From assembly GCA_029255685.2 (NCBI GenBank), contig CM055318.2, positions 8,127,001 through 8,191,000 of the forward strand: a stretch of 64,000 nt of DNA. The letters run 5' to 3'. Both the position numbers and the translations under genes were made by a program. Under the pieces are notes generated by a model. It saw only the letters and a program-made list of their open reading frames with translations, ran no database searches and was not told where the DNA came from. This document shows, one piece after another, positions 62,447-64,000 of this stretch; the first letter of the stretch is position 1; each line of letters begins with the position of its first letter. The stretch comes from Silene conica. Lineage: Eukaryota; Streptophyta; Magnoliopsida; Caryophyllales; Caryophyllaceae.

Positions 62447-64000
62447 TTTTTTTTTAATTTTAAGTGTACGTGAATTAGTTAGCACGCTAGTTTGGGGCTC
62501 TTATTGTCACGGTAATATATTATTTTTTTTTCTAAAAATATAGTTATGAATTATTATTTTCTATTATTGTCCCTCTCTAATATATTTTACTTATTTAATT
62601 GTCATTAGTTAACCTTTTACCTGCTTAGCCTTAGCCGGTAAACTAAATATAAATCTTATAATTAATTAATTAATGATATTAAACAAATTCGCTAAAGAAA
62701 GATTCTGCGTATGACATATGGCATGATACGGTATGTAGTGCAAGATTAAATAATATTAAACAAACCTCCTAAAGGCCCTAATGAATCAACACAAATTCTC
62801 ATTGAAGACGGACAAACTATCCGTTACAAGTTGAAGACGGATAGTGTCTCTCTCACAAAATGCAAGTGGGATGATCCATGAAATGCTCCATTTAACCTCA
62901 CTTGCATTATTGTAAAAGGGATACTATCTGTTTTCAGCTTGTGACGGATAATATCCGTCTTCAGCAAGACTCTTCGATGAATCAATTGTTTTCTGAGATT
63001 TCTGCGTACAATATTAAACAAAGTCCCTAACCTCTGTCAATCCCTTTTCAATTCCTAAATCAACTGATTTGTGACGGACATATTCGTCGCAAGCTTGCGA
63101 CGGGTTAAGAATCATGGGGATATATAATACAAAAGCATAGTGTATTGTGATTAGCTAACTGTTTTGTCTTATCTACCTGCGTGAGTAAAATTTGACTCGT
63201 CGCAAACTTATGACGGATAAACCTGTCTTAAATAAGACTTGTTGAACTTTATTAAGTCTAATAATGCTTGGTAACCTTCTATTGCAGGTAAAGCAAATAT
63301 AAAATGACATTGAGGAACAAATTTTAGAGGGGCAGTAATAGAAAAAAAAATTCTATAATGGCAATAATAAAAAAAAATGACATTTTATGATGGCACTGAA
63401 TGTATTTAACTCGCTAGCACGCACGTTTCTCTTAACCAGTCATTACGTGTTTTACACCGTGTCGAATATGTATTGACATGCTTAAATGTGTCGGATACTT
63501 ATAAACGAGAAATGATGACGAAAAATGAAAAAACATTGAACAAAAGACGGATTTGAGTGAGAAACAAGAATAGAAGAATAAGTACAAAGTCAAATTCAAT
63601 TATTTAAGTGTAATATCAAATACATTTACCGGACATTAATTATAACTATAGCCAAGATATTATTTTATTAAATTTAAGATTTAAATAATGTGTTCCGTGT
63701 CTTAAATTTCATGGGATACAATGTCACGTAATCATGGCCCTTTTGATACTACCTAATATGTAAAATAGTTTTAAACCCGTGCAAAATTGCACGGGTATAT
63801 TTTTACCCGTGCACGATAATAGTTCCACCTGAGTGAACTATACTGTCTGCATTTTTGCACGAATAACAACCCCGTGATTTTTTGATGAATCAGAAAATTG
63901 TGGAGGAGTTTATAATATCTTTTTATATTTGATTTTAAGTTTTAGTTTTAACGGTGTTGTTTATAATTTGATTTTCGTAGAATATTTGAATTTGTACATT
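62447..64000. other. Right-hand intergenic region with small elements
   Basis: No gene is supported. It holds 'gacggat'-family MITEs at about 62790-62980 and 63068-63243. A reversed, diverged relative of the 'CTAGGTAGCA' MITE lies near 63430-63760, and a palindrome CCCGTGCAAAATTGCACGGG at about 63777-63796. Confidence 0.55.

Noticed and set aside
63777..63796. Helitron 3' hairpin
   Set aside because: The palindrome is suggestive, but no CTRR end and no matching TC start were found nearby.

Overview
This is an AT-rich stretch of plant nuclear DNA. Its protein genes are split by GT-AG introns and include plant-specific families (a GRDP/DUF1399 protein, Mediator subunit 32, a CYSTM protein). 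Between them lie Athila-type Gypsy, L1-like LINE, CACTA and hAT elements and many small inverted-repeat elements. A eudicot is clear. The abundant short elements with 'gacggat...atccgtc' arms would suit Caryophyllales, but that is a weak inference made without any search.

Layout. 1-735: 3' end of a dead LINE (minus). 736-17148: a 15.5 kb one-LTR Athila-like Gypsy element (minus) lying between two copies of a 475-bp sequence. It has gag-protease and an ATHILA-family ORF but no visible RT/RNase H/integrase. A 4.4 kb CACTA element splits the ATHILA ORF (TSD TGA), and a very young 563-bp TRIM sits between the ORFs (TSD AGTGC). 17150-26700: gene-poor DNA with a 1.7 kb hAT element holding a nested element, microsatellites, old duplications and LINE tails. 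26772-31716: a complete nine-exon tRNA-dihydrouridine(20) synthase gene with an Athila-like solo LTR in intron 5. 30687-50035: a complex rearrangement. About 3.5 kb (last two DUS2 exons plus the start of a CYSTM gene) is present twice in direct orientation, and a 2-kb near-perfect palindrome (arms about 915 bp, spacer 153 bp) lies exactly between the copies. The left CYSTM copy is broken. The right copy is intact but has a 10-kb LINE in intron 1, which itself carries a 2957-bp solo LTR. 51055-55278: an eight-exon GRDP-like gene (minus) with an unusual Ala/Gly/Cys repeat tail. 55400-64000: small elements, a minisatellite and the MED32 gene (59697-60116, minus).

Four host genes look functional: DUS2 (tRNA modification), CYSTM (small membrane stress-type protein), GRDP-like and MED32 (transcription). 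They are unrelated in function and show no cluster logic.

The most unusual signal is in the LTRs. The 43350-46306 solo LTR holds about ten spaced copies of a module whose loop-side sequence is conserved while its flanking arms differ from copy to copy, yet stay complementary within most copies. It also holds two copies of a second hairpin and five GC-rich palindromes. The same GC-rich palindrome family recurs as separate clusters in the Athila-like LTR (16015-16455) and its internal region (10163-11246), where arms also covary. This looks like selection for, or generation of, hairpins, and nothing in the annotated elements explains it.
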